The notes under the pieces are model-generated. The model worked only from the letters and a program-made list of their open reading frames with translations. It ran no database searches and was not told the DNA's origin. From Thioalkalivibrio sp. AKL19 (GTDB taxonomy: Bacteria > Pseudomonadota > Gammaproteobacteria > Ectothiorhodospirales > Ectothiorhodospiraceae), in NCBI RefSeq assembly GCF_000420165.1, contig NZ_ATUK01000012.1, forward strand, positions 124,001 through 188,000: 64,000 nt of DNA, read 5' to 3'. Positions 1 through 11,052 of this stretch are shown here, piece after piece (position 1 is the first letter of the stretch; each line of letters opens with the position of its first letter). The position numbers and the translations under genes were made by a program.

Positions 1-808
1 CCACCGCCGTACTGACCGTCCCGGCCACCGCCAGGTCGCGGAACATCAGCCAGCCACAGAGCGCCCCGAGCACGGCGCCCAGCCCGCCGCGAATCCGGGC
101 CGGCAGGGTACGGGCGAGGTAGATCCCCAGGGCCACCCCCAGAAACGGCAGGATCAGCAGCAACGGCAGCGCCCAGACCACCTCCACCGTGGGCAGGAAG
201 GTCATGTCCAGCGCCGCGCGCTGGCTGAGCCCCCCGGTGGGGAACCACTGCCAGAACTGGTCGGAGGCAAAAAAGCCGATCAGCAGCACCCCCGCCAGCA
301 TGGTCGGCACCGACCACAGGGCCAGCAGCACGACGCCCGATTGTGAATCGAAGGCCTGGCCATGCTGGGTGGCCGCGCGCACCCCCACGGCGACGGCCAC
401 GATATAGATCAGGGGGATGGACAGCACGTTCAGCAACAGCGTGATCGGGAGGCGCTCCGCGATCAGGTCGATCACCGGTCGGCCGTAGCGGAAACTGGTC
501 CCCAGGTTGGGGGCCTTGAGGTGCGGCCAGCCGGTCAGCGAGCCATCCTCGTCCTGGGCAAAGCCGACCGGCGAGATGTTGTTCAGCCAGCGCCCGAACT
601 GCACCGGTGCCGGCTGATCCAGGCCATAGAGGCGGTTGTAGTACTCCTCCATCGCCTTCTGCGCCTGTGGCTCCAGGCCCTGCCCCTCCACCAGCGTGAG
701 GGCGCTGATACCGCCGGGTGCGGCGGCCATCACTGCGAACACCACCACGGTGATGCCGAACAGGGTCGGGACCATCAGGATCATCCGGCGCAGGATGTAG
801 GTCAGCAT
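1..808 (-). CDS. ABC transporter permease, DppB/OppB type (3' end cut by window)
   Basis: Inner-membrane permease subunit of a peptide/nickel-type ABC importer. The N-terminus reads MLTYILRRMILMVPTLFGIT, the usual first membrane segment of the DppB/OppB family, and it is followed by a hydrophobic stretch ending in AAPGG. The ATG is at 806-808. About 269 codons are present and the gene runs off the left edge, so the C-terminal transmembrane helices are missing. It lies 47 bp downstream of the binding-protein gene on the same strand, which supports one transport operon; the ATPase genes would lie to the left. Family assignment is firm; the substrate (dipeptide, oligopeptide or other) cannot be told. 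Confidence 0.85.
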   Translation of the reverse strand, partial: MLTYILRRMILMVPTLFGITVVVFAVMAAAPGGISALTLVEGQGLEPQAQKAMEEYYNRLYGLDQPAPVQFGRWLNNISPVGFAQDEDGSLTGWPHLKAPNLGTSFRYGRPVIDLIAERLPITLLLNVLSIPLIYIVAVAVGVRAATQHGQAFDSQSGVVLLALWSVPTMLAGVLLIGFFASDQFWQWFPTGGLSQRAALDMTFLPTVEVVWALPLLLILPFLGVALGIYLARTLPARIRGGLGAVLGALCGWLMFRDLAVAGTVSTAV

Positions 809-855
809 CGCGCGCGCCGGGTTCCTGTCGCTTCAGCTGCCATGCGCATCGCCGG

Positions 856-2715
856 CTACTGCCCGTAGCGCTGCAGTTCGAACGGGACGAAGATCTCCAG
901 CGGCACCGCGCCAAGATTGAGCCCCAGCGCCGTCTGCTCCAGGTTCTGGATACGCCGGTCGATGAAGGCCAGGGTCTGGCGGCGCATCAGGAACGTGTAC
1001 GGCTGATCCTCGTGCAGGATGCGCTCGGCCTCGCGCCACAACTCCATGCGCGCGGGCTCGTCGACCTCGCCGCGTGCCGCCTCGATCACGGAGTCCATTT
1101 CTGGGTTCTCGTAATGGATAAAGTTGTCACCACCGGAGACGGTCTGGCTGGAGTGGAACATCTGGTAGATGTCCACCTCCACGCCGCTGGTCCAGCCCAG
1201 CGTGATGGCATCGAAGTCCTGGCGACTGAGCTGCTCCAGCATCACCGACCACTCGGTCGGCTGCGGCTTCATCTCGACCCCGGCACGGGCGTAGAGGTCG
1301 CGCAGGAACAGCGCGATGCGACGGGTGTCCTCGTTGTCCTGGAAGTAGGTCAGTTCGAAGGAAAACGGCTCGCCGTCCTCGTTGACCAGCACGCCATCGC
1401 GGTTGCGCTCGCGGTAACCGGCCTCGGCCAGAAGCTCCAGGGCACGCTCGACGTCGTACGGGATCGGATCGAGATCCGGATTGTGCTGCTCGCTGCGCGG
1501 GGAGAACGGGGAGATCGCGCGCTCGGCATACCCCAGCATGACCTCCTCGATCAGCCGGTCGACGTCGGTCAGGTAGCTCATCGCCTTGCGCACACGCGGG
1601 TCGGCGAAGCGCGTCGGTTCCCCATCGCGGCGCTGGTTCCACGCGATGTAGGAATAACCAGCGGTGGGGCTCATGTACTCGTGGGTGTCCGCGCGCTCGC
1701 GCAGGGCCTCGTCGTCGCGCAGCCGGGCATATTCGCGCGGGCGCGCCCCGTAGACGTCGATATCGCGGTTGCGGAAGGTGGTCAGACGCGCACTGTCGTT
1801 CTGGATCACGCGCCACACCAGGCGGTCCAGCGGCGGCTCCACCGGCCCCCAGTAGCGCGGGTTGCGCTCCAGCTCGATGCGGCCGGCGTCCGGGGTCCAC
1901 CCGGTCGGGTCCTCGAGGCGGTACGGCCCGGAGCCGAGCAGGATGCCGCGCGACTCGTTGAAGGTCTCGGGCTCCTGCAGGTAGCGCTCGTAGAAGTGCT
2001 TCGGCAGCACGTCGAGGCCACCGGCCACTCGCATGGCGTCGAAGTACGGCTCCTCGAAGGTGAACCGGACCGTGCGCTCGTCCAGCGCCTCGACCGCCTC
2101 GACCTTTTCCAGGAAGGCACGCGCCCGTGGGACCGCGATGGCGTCGGTCATCAGGAAATCAAAGGTGAACTCGATGTCCGCGGCCGTCAGCGGCTCCCCG
2201 TCGGAGAACTGCGGGCCAGAACGCAGGCGAAAGGTCAGCTCCGTGCCGGTGTCGTCGAACTCCCAGGACTCGGCCAGCAAGCCCTGCCACTCCAGCGTCT
2301 CCGGGTCGCGCACCACCAGCGACTCGAGCACGTAATTCTGCACCTCGGACGCGTAGGCATCGGAGGAGACATACGGTGTAATGGTCGCCAGCCCGGTACC
2401 AAAGGCCTGCACCAGCCAGTCGCCCTCGGCATAGTCCTCCCGCTCGGCGGCCCGGGCCGCGCGGCGGAAGGCCGACGGCACCTCGTCCACCCGCGGGGCC
2501 CGATCCGCCTCCATCCCGGCAAAGCGCCCGGAGGCGAGATCCGATTCCAGCCCCTGCAGGCTGCGCCGCAGCGCCCGCAGGTCCCGGGCCTGCTCGCTCA
2601 TGGTGTTCTGCATGGAGGCCATGCGCTGCCACTGGCGGTCGATCTGGACCATCACCAGCAACAGCAGGATGCCCAGCACGATCAGGGTCACGATCCAACC
2701 GAAATGACGACTCAC
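856..2715 (-). CDS. ABC transporter substrate-binding protein, SBP_bac_5 family
   Basis: Extracytoplasmic binding protein for the adjacent permease, 619 aa. Residues ~7-24 form one hydrophobic segment (WIVTLIVLGILLLLVMVQ) with no clear signal-peptidase site or lipobox, so it is probably membrane-anchored rather than free in the periplasm. A short coiled-coil-like stretch follows (~28-60), then a full SBP_bac_5 domain with the typical motifs 'LAESWEFDDTGTELTFRLR', 'FSDGEPLTAADIEFTFDF' and 'DPRVRKAMSYLTDVDRL'. It is longer than most DppA/OppA proteins (about 530-545 aa) because of the N-terminal extension. The start is GTG at 2713-2715, with GGAGG a few bases upstream. Substrate unknown. Confidence 0.85.
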   Translation of the reverse strand: MSRHFGWIVTLIVLGILLLLVMVQIDRQWQRMASMQNTMSEQARDLRALRRSLQGLESDLASGRFAGMEADRAPRVDEVPSAFRRAARAAEREDYAEGDWLVQAFGTGLATITPYVSSDAYASEVQNYVLESLVVRDPETLEWQGLLAESWEFDDTGTELTFRLRSGPQFSDGEPLTAADIEFTFDFLMTDAIAVPRARAFLEKVEAVEALDERTVRFTFEEPYFDAMRVAGGLDVLPKHFYERYLQEPETFNESRGILLGSGPYRLEDPTGWTPDAGRIELERNPRYWGPVEPPLDRLVWRVIQNDSARLTTFRNRDIDVYGARPREYARLRDDEALRERADTHEYMSPTAGYSYIAWNQRRDGEPTRFADPRVRKAMSYLTDVDRLIEEVMLGYAERAISPFSPRSEQHNPDLDPIPYDVERALELLAEAGYRERNRDGVLVNEDGEPFSFELTYFQDNEDTRRIALFLRDLYARAGVEMKPQPTEWSVMLEQLSRQDFDAITLGWTSGVEVDIYQMFHSSQTVSGGDNFIHYENPEMDSVIEAARGEVDEPARMELWREAERILHEDQPYTFLMRRQTLAFIDRRIQNLEQTALGLNLGAVPLEIFVPFELQRYGQ

Positions 2716-2978
2716 AGGGCCTCCGGATTGTTGCGGTGGCGGTCCGGCCGTCCCGTTTCCGGAACCCCGGCCGGGCGGTCACGGGGACCGCGGGTATCAG
2801 GCAGACACCGGCACTATAGCAAGCCAATTGCTCCGGCTCATCGGGTGCTGGCCGCACTTGCGGCACATCGGTATGATCCGAAGACAGTCGCGTCCGCCGC
2901 CGGTTCCGCCCGCGGTCGGACGCCGTCGAGACGACCCGCCCGGGTGCGTCGGCACGGATCTGAGCCAAGGAGTTTCAA

Positions 2979-3779
2979 ATGGGTTTTCTGAAAGGCAAGC
3001 GCGCACTCATCGTCGGCGTTGCCAGCAACCGTTCCATCGCCTACGGCATTGCCGCGGCCATGCATCGCGAGGGCGCCGAACTCGCCTTCACCTATCAGAA
3101 CGAGCGCCTGCGCGATCGCGTCGAAAAGCTGGTCGCGGATTTCGATTCCGACATCCTCGTGCCCTGTAACGTCGAGGACGATCGCGAGATCGAACAGGTC
3201 TTCGAACACCTGGACAACTACTGGGACGGGATCGACATCCTGGTCCACTCGGTGGCCTTCGCACCCAAGGAACAGCTGGAGGGCGACTTTCTCGACAACA
3301 TGACCCGCGACGGCTTCCGCGTCGCGCATGACGTCAGCTCCTACAGCCTCGCGGCCCTGGCCAAGGCCGGACGCGGCATGATGAAGGATCGCGACGCCTC
3401 CATCCTCACCCTCAGCTACCTGGGCGCCGAGCGCTCCATGCCCAACTACAATGTGATGGGCCTGGCCAAGGCGAGCCTGGAGGCCAACGTGCGCTACCTG
3501 GCCTACACCCTGGGGCCGGAGAGCACCCGCGTGAACGCAATCTCCGCCGGCCCGATCCGCACCCTCGCGGCCTCCGGCATCGGCGACTTCAAGCGCATCC
3601 TGGACCACGTCGAGGCCAACGCCCCGCTGCGGCGCAACGTGACCACCGAGCAGGTCGGCAACGCCGGCGCCTTCCTCTGCTCCGATCTCGCGGCCGGGAT
3701 CACCGGCGAGGTGATGTACGTCGACTCCGGGTACAACACGGTCGGCCTGGGCGCGGCCGAGATCGGGCTCGACAAGTAG
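2979..3779 (+). CDS. fabI: Enoyl-[acyl-carrier-protein] reductase (NADH)
   Basis: Catalyses the last reductive step of each round of type II fatty-acid elongation in the cytoplasm. The 266-aa length and the short-chain dehydrogenase layout match FabI. The N-terminal dinucleotide site '[20 protein letters not shown]' carries the GVASNRSIA form typical of FabI. The catalytic Tyr and Lys lie in '[21 protein letters not shown]' (Y-x6-K), and '[16 protein letters not shown]' is the substrate-loop region. A good AAGGAG site sits at 2967-2972, 6 bp before the ATG. The gene stands alone on the + strand, divergent from the ABC operon and convergent with ppiD, and it ends in a strong terminator. Confidence 0.97.
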   Translation: MGFLKGKRALIVGVASNRSIAYGIAAAMHREGAELAFTYQNERLRDRVEKLVADFDSDILVPCNVEDDREIEQVFEHLDNYWDGIDILVHSVAFAPKEQLEGDFLDNMTRDGFRVAHDVSSYSLAALAKAGRGMMKDRDASILTLSYLGAERSMPNYNVMGLAKASLEANVRYLAYTLGPESTRVNAISAGPIRTLAASGIGDFKRILDHVEANAPLRRNVTTEQVGNAGAFLCSDLAAGITGEVMYVDSGYNTVGLGAAEIGLDK

Positions 3780-3817
3780 CGCGCCTGCTTCCAGCCGTTT
3801 GGTCGCCGCTTCAGGCG

Positions 3818-3872
3818 GCAGACATGAAAAAGCCCGGCCCGCGTGAGCGGCGCCGGGCTTTTTCATGTCTGC
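3818..3872 (+). terminator. Strong bidirectional intrinsic terminator after fabI
   Basis: A 21-bp perfect inverted repeat (3818-3838 with 3852-3872) has core AAAAAGCCCGGC / GCCGGGCTTTTT and a 13-nt loop. A-run and T-run flank the GC stem, so it can act on both strands. It lies 38 bp after the fabI stop and also faces the convergent ppiD gene. Confidence 0.9.
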
Positions 3873-3939
3873 GGGCTTCAAGCCTGTCTCGCCCAAACAA
3901 TTCCGCTCGGCATTAGCGGCCGCAAGGCAAGGGCGTTGA

Positions 3940-4086
3940 ACCACAGAGTGCACAGGGGACACGGAGAATTCGCAAGGACTGCATAGCGCGAAAGGATTCC
4001 GCGAAACAGGACAAACGTATCGTACCCCGCGCCCCGTCCGGTCAATCACGACCGTCTTTCTCCGTGGACTCCGTGTCCTCCATGGT
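3940..4086. repeat. Imperfect inverted repeat of the 'ACCACAGAG...GACACGGAG' intergenic type
   Basis: The arms are 3940-3967 (ACCACAGAGTGCACAGGGGA then CACGGAGA) and 4059-4086, whose reverse complement reads ACCATGGAGGACACGGAGTC then CACGGAGA. Together they form a 147-bp imperfect palindrome in the fabI/ppiD convergent gap. Repeats of the CCACAGAGGACACAGAG style are common dispersed intergenic elements in gammaproteobacteria (general knowledge). No reading frame was seen inside. Confidence 0.6.
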
Positions 4087-4122
4087 GCTACATCCCTTGG
4101 CCTTTAAAAACACCGATTCAGG

Positions 4123-6012
4123 CTAGTCGAGCGCCTCCGGGAAGCGCTTGATGTCCGCCTGTTCTTCCAGCCAGGCCAGATAGGCCCGGAACTCCGCACT
4201 CCCGTAGGCATTGCCAATCTGGTCACGCGCCTGCTGGCGCGCCGCGGCATCGACCGTGTCCTCGCCCATGCGCACCTCTTCCAGCACGGTTACGGCGAAG
4301 TCGCCATCCCCGATCCGGGCGCCCGCGATCTCGACCGCGTCCTCGCCCGGTGCCGGCAGGCGGAACAGGTGATCCTGCAACCCGGTCGGCAGCTCGGTTG
4401 CGCGTTCGCGCGTGACTTCGACCGAGCGGCTCCATTCGCCGTTTTCCTGCACTTCCGCAGTCCAGTCATCGGCCGCGCGCAGACGCTCGATCAAGGCCTC
4501 GCCCGCCTCCCGGGCCGCGTCGGCCGCCGCCTGGCGCTGCAGGCGTTCGCGAATCTCGTCCTCTACCTCGGCCAGCGGGCGCACCTCCGACGGCTCGTGT
4601 TCGTCGATACGCAGGATCACGGTCGATCCGTCCTGCAGGTCGATCGCTTCGCTGTTATTGCCATCCTCCAGCACCCGCGGATCAAAGGCCGCATTGCGGA
4701 TCGCGCGATGCCGGGCGATGCCATCCCCGGACCCGCGGGAGAACCAGTCACTGGCCTGGATCTCCAGGCCGGTGGCGTCGGCCGCGGGTTCCAGACTGTC
4801 CGGGAACTCGATTGCCAGCGCCATCAGGTCGTCGAGGGCATCGATCTGCATCTGTTCGGCGGTGCGATCGCGCAAATCCTGCTCGACCTCGTCGCGGACC
4901 TCCTCGAACGGCTGTGGCTGCGCCTCCTGGATGGAGGTGACCTCGAGGATGAACCACCCGCGATCGGTCCGCACCGGCTGGCTGATCAAGTCCTGCGGCA
5001 GGGTAAAGATCACCGTTTCAAGGGTGGAGTCCAGATCCCCGCGGGCGATCTCGCCCAGGCGCCCGCCGCGGTCGGCCGTCAGGCTGTCCTCGGAATATTC
5101 CTCGGCCAGGTCGGCGAAGTCCTCGCCGGCCTCGAGGCGTTCGCGCAGTTCCCGGATGCGCGCCTCGCCGTCTTCGTCCGTGTCCTGGATGCGGATCTGG
5201 CGAACCTCGCGCAGCTCCGGCTCCTCGTAGCGGCTGCGATTCACCCGATAGTGCTCCCGCACCTGGTCTTCAGTGACCTCGACCCCCGCCTCCAGGCCCT
5301 CCGGATCCAGACGCAGATACCGCACGCGCACGCGCTCGGTGGTGGTGAACTCGTCCGGATTGGCGTCGTAGTACTCCCGGATGGCGTCATCGTCGACCAC
5401 ATCCGGCCGATCGAAGTCATCCGCGGAGACGATCGTCCAGCTGGCGACCCGGGTCTGGTTGCGCAGGCGACTGTAGTCCTCCACCAGGGCTTCCGGCACC
5501 ACGCCGGTCGCCTGGATCCCGCGCTGGATCTGCGACATGACGATGCTGCGTGCAATGTCCTGCTCGAAGTCCGCCGGACTGATGCGCTGGGCACTCAGCA
5601 GCTGGCTGTAGCGTTCGCGGCTGAAACGCCCCTCCTCCTGGAACACCGGCATCCCGCGGATCTCGCGCAGCACGCTGTCTCCCGCGGCCTTGAACCCGGC
5701 GGAATCGGCGGCCTGGCGCAGGAGCTCCTGGCGGATCAGGGTCTCCATGGCCTGCAGCCGGATCCCCTGCTCGTCCAGCACGTCATCCGGAATCTCGCCG
5801 CCGAACATGCGCGCCATCTCGTCACGCTGGGCACGCGCCTCCTGGTGCACGTCGCGTACCGCGATATCGGTGCCGTTTACCTCGGCGGCCACCAACGGCC
5901 CGGCGCCGCCGAAGTACTCGCCCAGGCCCCACAGGGCGAAGGGGATGGTGATCAGGCCAATGATCACATAGGCGAGCCAGCCGCTCGCCCGGTCACGAAT
6001 CGCTTGCAACAT
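4123..6012 (-). CDS. ppiD: Peptidyl-prolyl cis-trans isomerase / periplasmic chaperone PpiD
   Basis: Inner-membrane-anchored periplasmic chaperone that helps newly exported proteins fold at the Sec translocon. The 629-aa protein has a short cytoplasmic N-terminus and one membrane helix at ~13-33 (WLAYVIIGLITIPFALWGLG). A SurA/PpiD-like N-terminal chaperone region follows ('EVNGTDIAVRDVHQEA', 'QAMETLIRQELLRQAA'), then a PpiC-type parvulin domain around 260-360 ('GEDFADLAEEYSEDSLTADR', 'GGRLGEIARGDLD', 'DRGWFILEV'), and a long Glu/Arg-rich C-terminal region. Length matches E. coli PpiD (623 aa). It closes the clp-lon-hupB block, the usual gammaproteobacterial position. Confidence 0.93.
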   Translation of the reverse strand: MLQAIRDRASGWLAYVIIGLITIPFALWGLGEYFGGAGPLVAAEVNGTDIAVRDVHQEARAQRDEMARMFGGEIPDDVLDEQGIRLQAMETLIRQELLRQAADSAGFKAAGDSVLREIRGMPVFQEEGRFSRERYSQLLSAQRISPADFEQDIARSIVMSQIQRGIQATGVVPEALVEDYSRLRNQTRVASWTIVSADDFDRPDVVDDDAIREYYDANPDEFTTTERVRVRYLRLDPEGLEAGVEVTEDQVREHYRVNRSRYEEPELREVRQIRIQDTDEDGEARIRELRERLEAGEDFADLAEEYSEDSLTADRGGRLGEIARGDLDSTLETVIFTLPQDLISQPVRTDRGWFILEVTSIQEAQPQPFEEVRDEVEQDLRDRTAEQMQIDALDDLMALAIEFPDSLEPAADATGLEIQASDWFSRGSGDGIARHRAIRNAAFDPRVLEDGNNSEAIDLQDGSTVILRIDEHEPSEVRPLAEVEDEIRERLQRQAAADAAREAGEALIERLRAADDWTAEVQENGEWSRSVEVTRERATELPTGLQDHLFRLPAPGEDAVEIAGARIGDGDFAVTVLEEVRMGEDTVDAAARQQARDQIGNAYGSAEFRAYLAWLEEQADIKRFPEALD

Positions 6013-6101
6013 GATGGTCTCTGCTCACTCCGCCGTGGAGAGGGAATCGGGAATCAACCGCCGATGGTAGCAGGCACGCCCGCGCGCGTCTGCGCTTGCG
6101 G

Positions 6102-6310
6102 GTTCACCACCAAGCACACGACGCCCCGACGAAGGCCAAAGGCGATTCACAAGAAGACGGGAAGACAGGAAGGGTGCTGACGGGGGGTGCGAATGACTCT
6201 GCGCGGCGGGTCAGACCAGGAGTTCTCCGCGAATCCCTCTCCCAACAGCAAGAAACTTCCCGTCTTCCTATCTTCCTGTGAATCGCCCTTGCCCTGCTTC
6301 GTGGTAGCCA
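6102..6310. repeat. Dispersed inverted-repeat element, copy 1 (GGAAGAYRGGAAG family)
   Basis: Fills most of the 337-bp gap between the ppiD start and the tRNA-Asp 3' end. The inner arms are 6138-6172 (AAAGGCGATTCACAAGAAGA...) and 6256-6290 (CTTCCCGTCTTCCTATCTTC...), imperfect reverse complements of each other. The outer ends TTCACCACCAAGC and GCTTCGTGGTAG also pair loosely. Related copies are at 24630-24816 and 31161-31350. No gene was seen inside. This looks like a non-autonomous mobile or REP-like element; the family is not one I can name. Confidence 0.65.
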
Positions 6311-6316
6311 AAAAAG

Positions 6317-6343
6317 AAAAAGGCGCCACAAGGGCGCCTTTTT
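6317..6343 (-). terminator. Intrinsic terminator after the hupB-tRNA-Val-tRNA-Asp unit
   Basis: The stem is GGCGCC (6322-6327) with GGCGCC (6333-6338), extended by A/T pairs, with an A-run on one side and a T-run on the other. On the minus strand the RNA ends in a U-tract directly 3' of tRNA-Asp. It could also work on the + strand. Confidence 0.8.
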
Positions 6344-6349
6344 CGGAGA

Positions 6350-6426
6350 TGGCGGAGCGGACGGGACTCGAACCCGCGACCCCCGGCGTGACAGGCCGGT
6401 ATTCTAACCAGCTGAACTACCGCTCC
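6350..6426 (-). tRNA. tRNA-Asp (anticodon GTC)
   Basis: On the minus strand the 77-nt sequence begins GGAGCGGTAGTTCAGC, has the anticodon loop CTGTCAC (GTC) and the T-loop GGTTCGAGTCC, and ends with encoded CCA. All four arms pair. It is the last gene of the likely hupB-tRNA-Val-tRNA-Asp transcript, 36 bp after tRNA-Val. Confidence 0.96.
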
Positions 6427-6462
6427 GTGTTGGTGCAGCGCAACCAGGGTCAGGGTTGCACT

Positions 6463-6538
6463 TGGTGGGTGCTGACGGGTTCGAACCGCCGACATTCGCC
6501 TTGTAAGGGCGACGCTCTACCAACTGAGCTAAGCACCC
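6463..6538 (-). tRNA. tRNA-Val (anticodon TAC)
   Basis: On the minus strand the 76-nt sequence begins GGGTGCTTAGCTCAGTTGG, has the anticodon loop CTTACAA (TAC) and the T-loop GGTTCGAACCC, and ends in encoded CCA. It begins only 11 bp after the hupB stop codon with no terminator between, so it is probably processed from the hupB transcript. Confidence 0.96.
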
Positions 6539-6549
6539 GATAAAGCGCG

Positions 6550-6822
6550 CTAGTTTACTCGATCCTTGAGCGCTTTACCAGCCTTGAACGAAGGCGTTTT
6601 CGAGGCGGCGATCTGGATGGTCTGACCGGTACGCGGGTTACGGCCGGTGCGGGCTTCACGCTCGCGCACCAGGAAGGTACCGAAGCCCACGAGGGAGACC
6701 TGGTCACCCTTCGCGAGCGTATCGCCGACAACACTTACCATGGCATCCACGATCCGGCCGGCCTGGGCCTTGGGGACATCGGCTTCCGCCGCGATCGCGT
6801 CGATCAGTTCGGATTTATTCAT
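6550..6822 (-). CDS. hupB: DNA-binding protein HU-beta
   Basis: Small nucleoid-associated protein that binds and bends DNA as a dimer. The 90-aa length and sequence match HU: N-terminal [11 protein letters not shown] helix, '[14 protein letters not shown]' strand and the DNA-binding arm '[18 protein letters not shown]', ending '[12 protein letters not shown]'. It has its own promoter (6951-6980), separated from lon by a terminator, and is followed at once by tRNA-Val and tRNA-Asp. The lon-hupB-ppiD order is conserved in gammaproteobacteria, which supports HU-beta over HU-alpha or IHF. Confidence 0.96.
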   Translation of the reverse strand: MNKSELIDAIAAEADVPKAQAGRIVDAMVSVVGDTLAKGDQVSLVGFGTFLVREREARTGRNPRTGQTIQIAASKTPSFKAGKALKDRVN

Positions 6823-6950
6823 GAAGCGCTTCCTTATCTCAGTGGTGACTCAGGCTTTCTGCCGGACGGGGCCTAGCTTACACCAGCCGGGGGCCTTTTC
6901 TCCATGGCCCCGCGACTGCCCTCGGCACGAAATCAGATGATGCGCATGGG

Positions 6951-6980
6951 GTTATAGCAAGCCCCCCGAAAACGAGTCAA
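6951..6980 (-). promoter_or_regulatory. Sigma-70-type promoter for hupB
   Basis: On the minus strand TTGACT (6975-6980) is followed after an 18-bp spacer by TATAAC (6951-6956), both close to consensus. It lies between the lon terminator and hupB and predicts a leader of about 120 nt. Confidence 0.65.
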
Positions 6981-7024
6981 ACAGCTCCCCGGCCCGAGCT
7001 CCGGACGAATGTGAACCGGCACAC

Positions 7025-7059
7025 AAAAAAATGCGGACGCCGATGAATCCGGCGTCCGC
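7025..7059 (-). terminator. Intrinsic terminator after lon
   Basis: The stem GCGGACGCCG (7033-7042) pairs with CGGCGTCCGC (7050-7059). On the minus strand it is followed by a run of seven T. It lies 23 bp after the lon stop codon and separates lon from hupB. Confidence 0.88.
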
Positions 7060-7082
7060 GGTTTGGTCCCGATTACAGGGGC

Positions 7083-9548
<2,466 letters not shown>

Positions 9549-9583
9549 GTTGCCCCCTCAGGGCTGGACGAATGTACAGGAGG

Positions 9584-9611
9584 AAGTGGGGGCGGCGGCG
9601 CCCATTTCAAG
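9584..9611 (-). promoter_or_regulatory. Candidate sigma-32 (heat-shock) promoter for lon
   Basis: On the minus strand CTTGAAA (9605-9611) is a perfect match to the RpoH -35 consensus. After a 13-bp spacer comes CCCCACTT (9584-9591), close to the -10 consensus CCCCATnT. It lies in the 82-bp clpX-lon gap, about 35 bp before the lon ATG. The -35 also sits in the loop of a GGCGCCC/GGGCGCC hairpin that could end the clpX transcript. Confidence 0.7.
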
Positions 9612-9630
9612 GGCGCCGCAGCACTTCCGC

Positions 9631-10911
9631 TCAGGAATCCGCGGCAGCCTGCTTCTTGGCAAACGAGTCGTTCTCGTAGACCAGGTACGGCTCGGCATCG
9701 CCGCGGATCACCGCCTCGTCGATCACCACCTTGCTGACCCCTTCCATGGACGGCAGTTCGTACATGGTGTCGAGGAGGATATTCTCCATGATGGTGCGCA
9801 GGCCGCGGGCCCCGGTCTTGCGCTCCATCGCCTTGTGCGCAATCGCGGACAGGGCGTCGTCGCGGAACTCCAGCTCCACGCCTTCCATCTCGAACAGGCG
9901 GGCATACTGCTTGACCAGGGCATTCTTCGGCTGGGTCAGGATGGTAATCAGGGCGTCCTCGTCCAGCTCGTCCAGCGTCGCTTGTACCGGCAGGCGTCCG
10001 ACAAACTCGGGGATCAGGCCGTAACGCACCAGGTCATCCGCCTCCAGCTGCTTGAGCCACTGGCCGCCGGATTTGGCCGCCTCGGTGGTGCGCAGTTCGG
10101 CGCCAAAGCCGATACCGCCCTTCTCGGCCCGCTGCTGGATGACCTTCTCCAGCCCGGAGAACGCCCCGCCACAGATGAACAGGATGTTGCTGGTGTCCAC
10201 CTGCAGGAATTCCTGTTGCGGATGCTTGCGCCCGCCCTGCGGCGGCACCGAGGCGGTGGTGCCCTCGATCAGCTTCAGCAGCGCCTGCTGCACGCCCTCG
10301 CCCGAGACGTCACGGGTGATGGACGGGTTGTCCGACTTGCGCGAGACCTTGTCGATCTCGTCGATGTAGACGATACCGTTCTCGGCCTTTTCCACATCGT
10401 AGTCGCACTTCTGCAGCAGCTTCTGGATGATGTTCTCGACATCCTCGCCCACGTAGCCGGCCTCGGTCAGCGTGGTGGCATCGGCGATGGTGAACGGGAC
10501 ATTCAGCACCCGCGCCAGCGTCTCGGCCAGCAGCGTCTTGCCGGAGCCGGTGGGGCCGATCAGCATGATGTTCGACTTGGACAGCTCGACTTCGTCCTTG
10601 CCGGCCCTTGCCTGCAGGCGCTTGTAGTGGTTGTACACCGCGACCGAAAGGATCTTCTTGGCGGAGTTCTGGCCAATCACGTAGTCGTCGAGGATCGCGC
10701 GGATCTCGTGCGGGGTAGGCAGGGAGTCGCGCTCGGTATGGCCGGCCTCCTGCATCTCCTCGCGGATGATGTCGTTGCACAGCTCGACGCACTCGTCGCA
10801 GATAAAGACGGATGGCCCGGCGATCAGCTTGCGCACCTCGTGCTGACTCTTCCCGCAGAAAGAACAGTACAGGAGCTTGCCGTCGGCGGAGGGGGTGGTT
10901 TCGTCGCTCAT
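9631..10911 (-). CDS. clpX: ATP-dependent Clp protease ATP-binding subunit ClpX
   Basis: AAA+ unfoldase that feeds tagged proteins into ClpP in the cytoplasm. It is 426 aa, the usual length. The N-terminal zinc-binding domain carries C-x2-C pairs ('CSFCGKSQ', 'ICDECVELC'). The AAA+ domain has Walker A '[14 protein letters not shown]', Walker B '[10 protein letters not shown]', the pore loop '[13 protein letters not shown]' and the ClpP-docking loop in the '[20 protein letters not shown]' region. It lies 141 bp after clpP in the conserved tig-clpP-clpX-lon order. Confidence 0.97.
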   Translation of the reverse strand: MSDETTPSADGKLLYCSFCGKSQHEVRKLIAGPSVFICDECVELCNDIIREEMQEAGHTERDSLPTPHEIRAILDDYVIGQNSAKKILSVAVYNHYKRLQARAGKDEVELSKSNIMLIGPTGSGKTLLAETLARVLNVPFTIADATTLTEAGYVGEDVENIIQKLLQKCDYDVEKAENGIVYIDEIDKVSRKSDNPSITRDVSGEGVQQALLKLIEGTTASVPPQGGRKHPQQEFLQVDTSNILFICGGAFSGLEKVIQQRAEKGGIGFGAELRTTEAAKSGGQWLKQLEADDLVRYGLIPEFVGRLPVQATLDELDEDALITILTQPKNALVKQYARLFEMEGVELEFRDDALSAIAHKAMERKTGARGLRTIMENILLDTMYELPSMEGVSKVVIDEAVIRGDAEPYLVYENDSFAKKQAAADS

Positions 10912-11007
10912 CCGTTTGCCTCGGTTGCGATTTCAGTGTCCTTCAAAACATGCCCCGTTTGCCTGCGAGTTGCAAACGAGCCAAGCAGAAGTCCGGTATT
11001 GAGGCCC

Positions 11008-11032
11008 CGCCCCGGAGCCGAGCTCCGGGGCG
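11008..11032 (-). other. GC-rich hairpin between clpP and clpX
   Basis: CGCCCCGGAG (11008-11017) pairs with CTCCGGGGCG (11023-11032). No U-tract follows on the minus strand, so it is a weak or partial terminator or an RNA-stability element that could set the clpX level relative to clpP. Confidence 0.45.
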
Positions 11033-11052
11033 CGGTTGTGAACGGCGCGGAC

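Noticed and set aside
1012-2991. Long open frame on the + strand opposite the binding-protein gene (about 659 codons)
   Set aside because: Antisense shadow of a GC-rich gene: Arg/His/Gly/Leu-rich, no homology or domain, and fully covers a well-supported SBP gene. The same applies to the long + strand frames opposite ppiD, lon, prfC, ilvB, mutS2-like and cbbO.
3503-3775. Minus-strand frames opposite the 3' part of fabI
   Set aside because: Shadow of fabI with no start context or homology.
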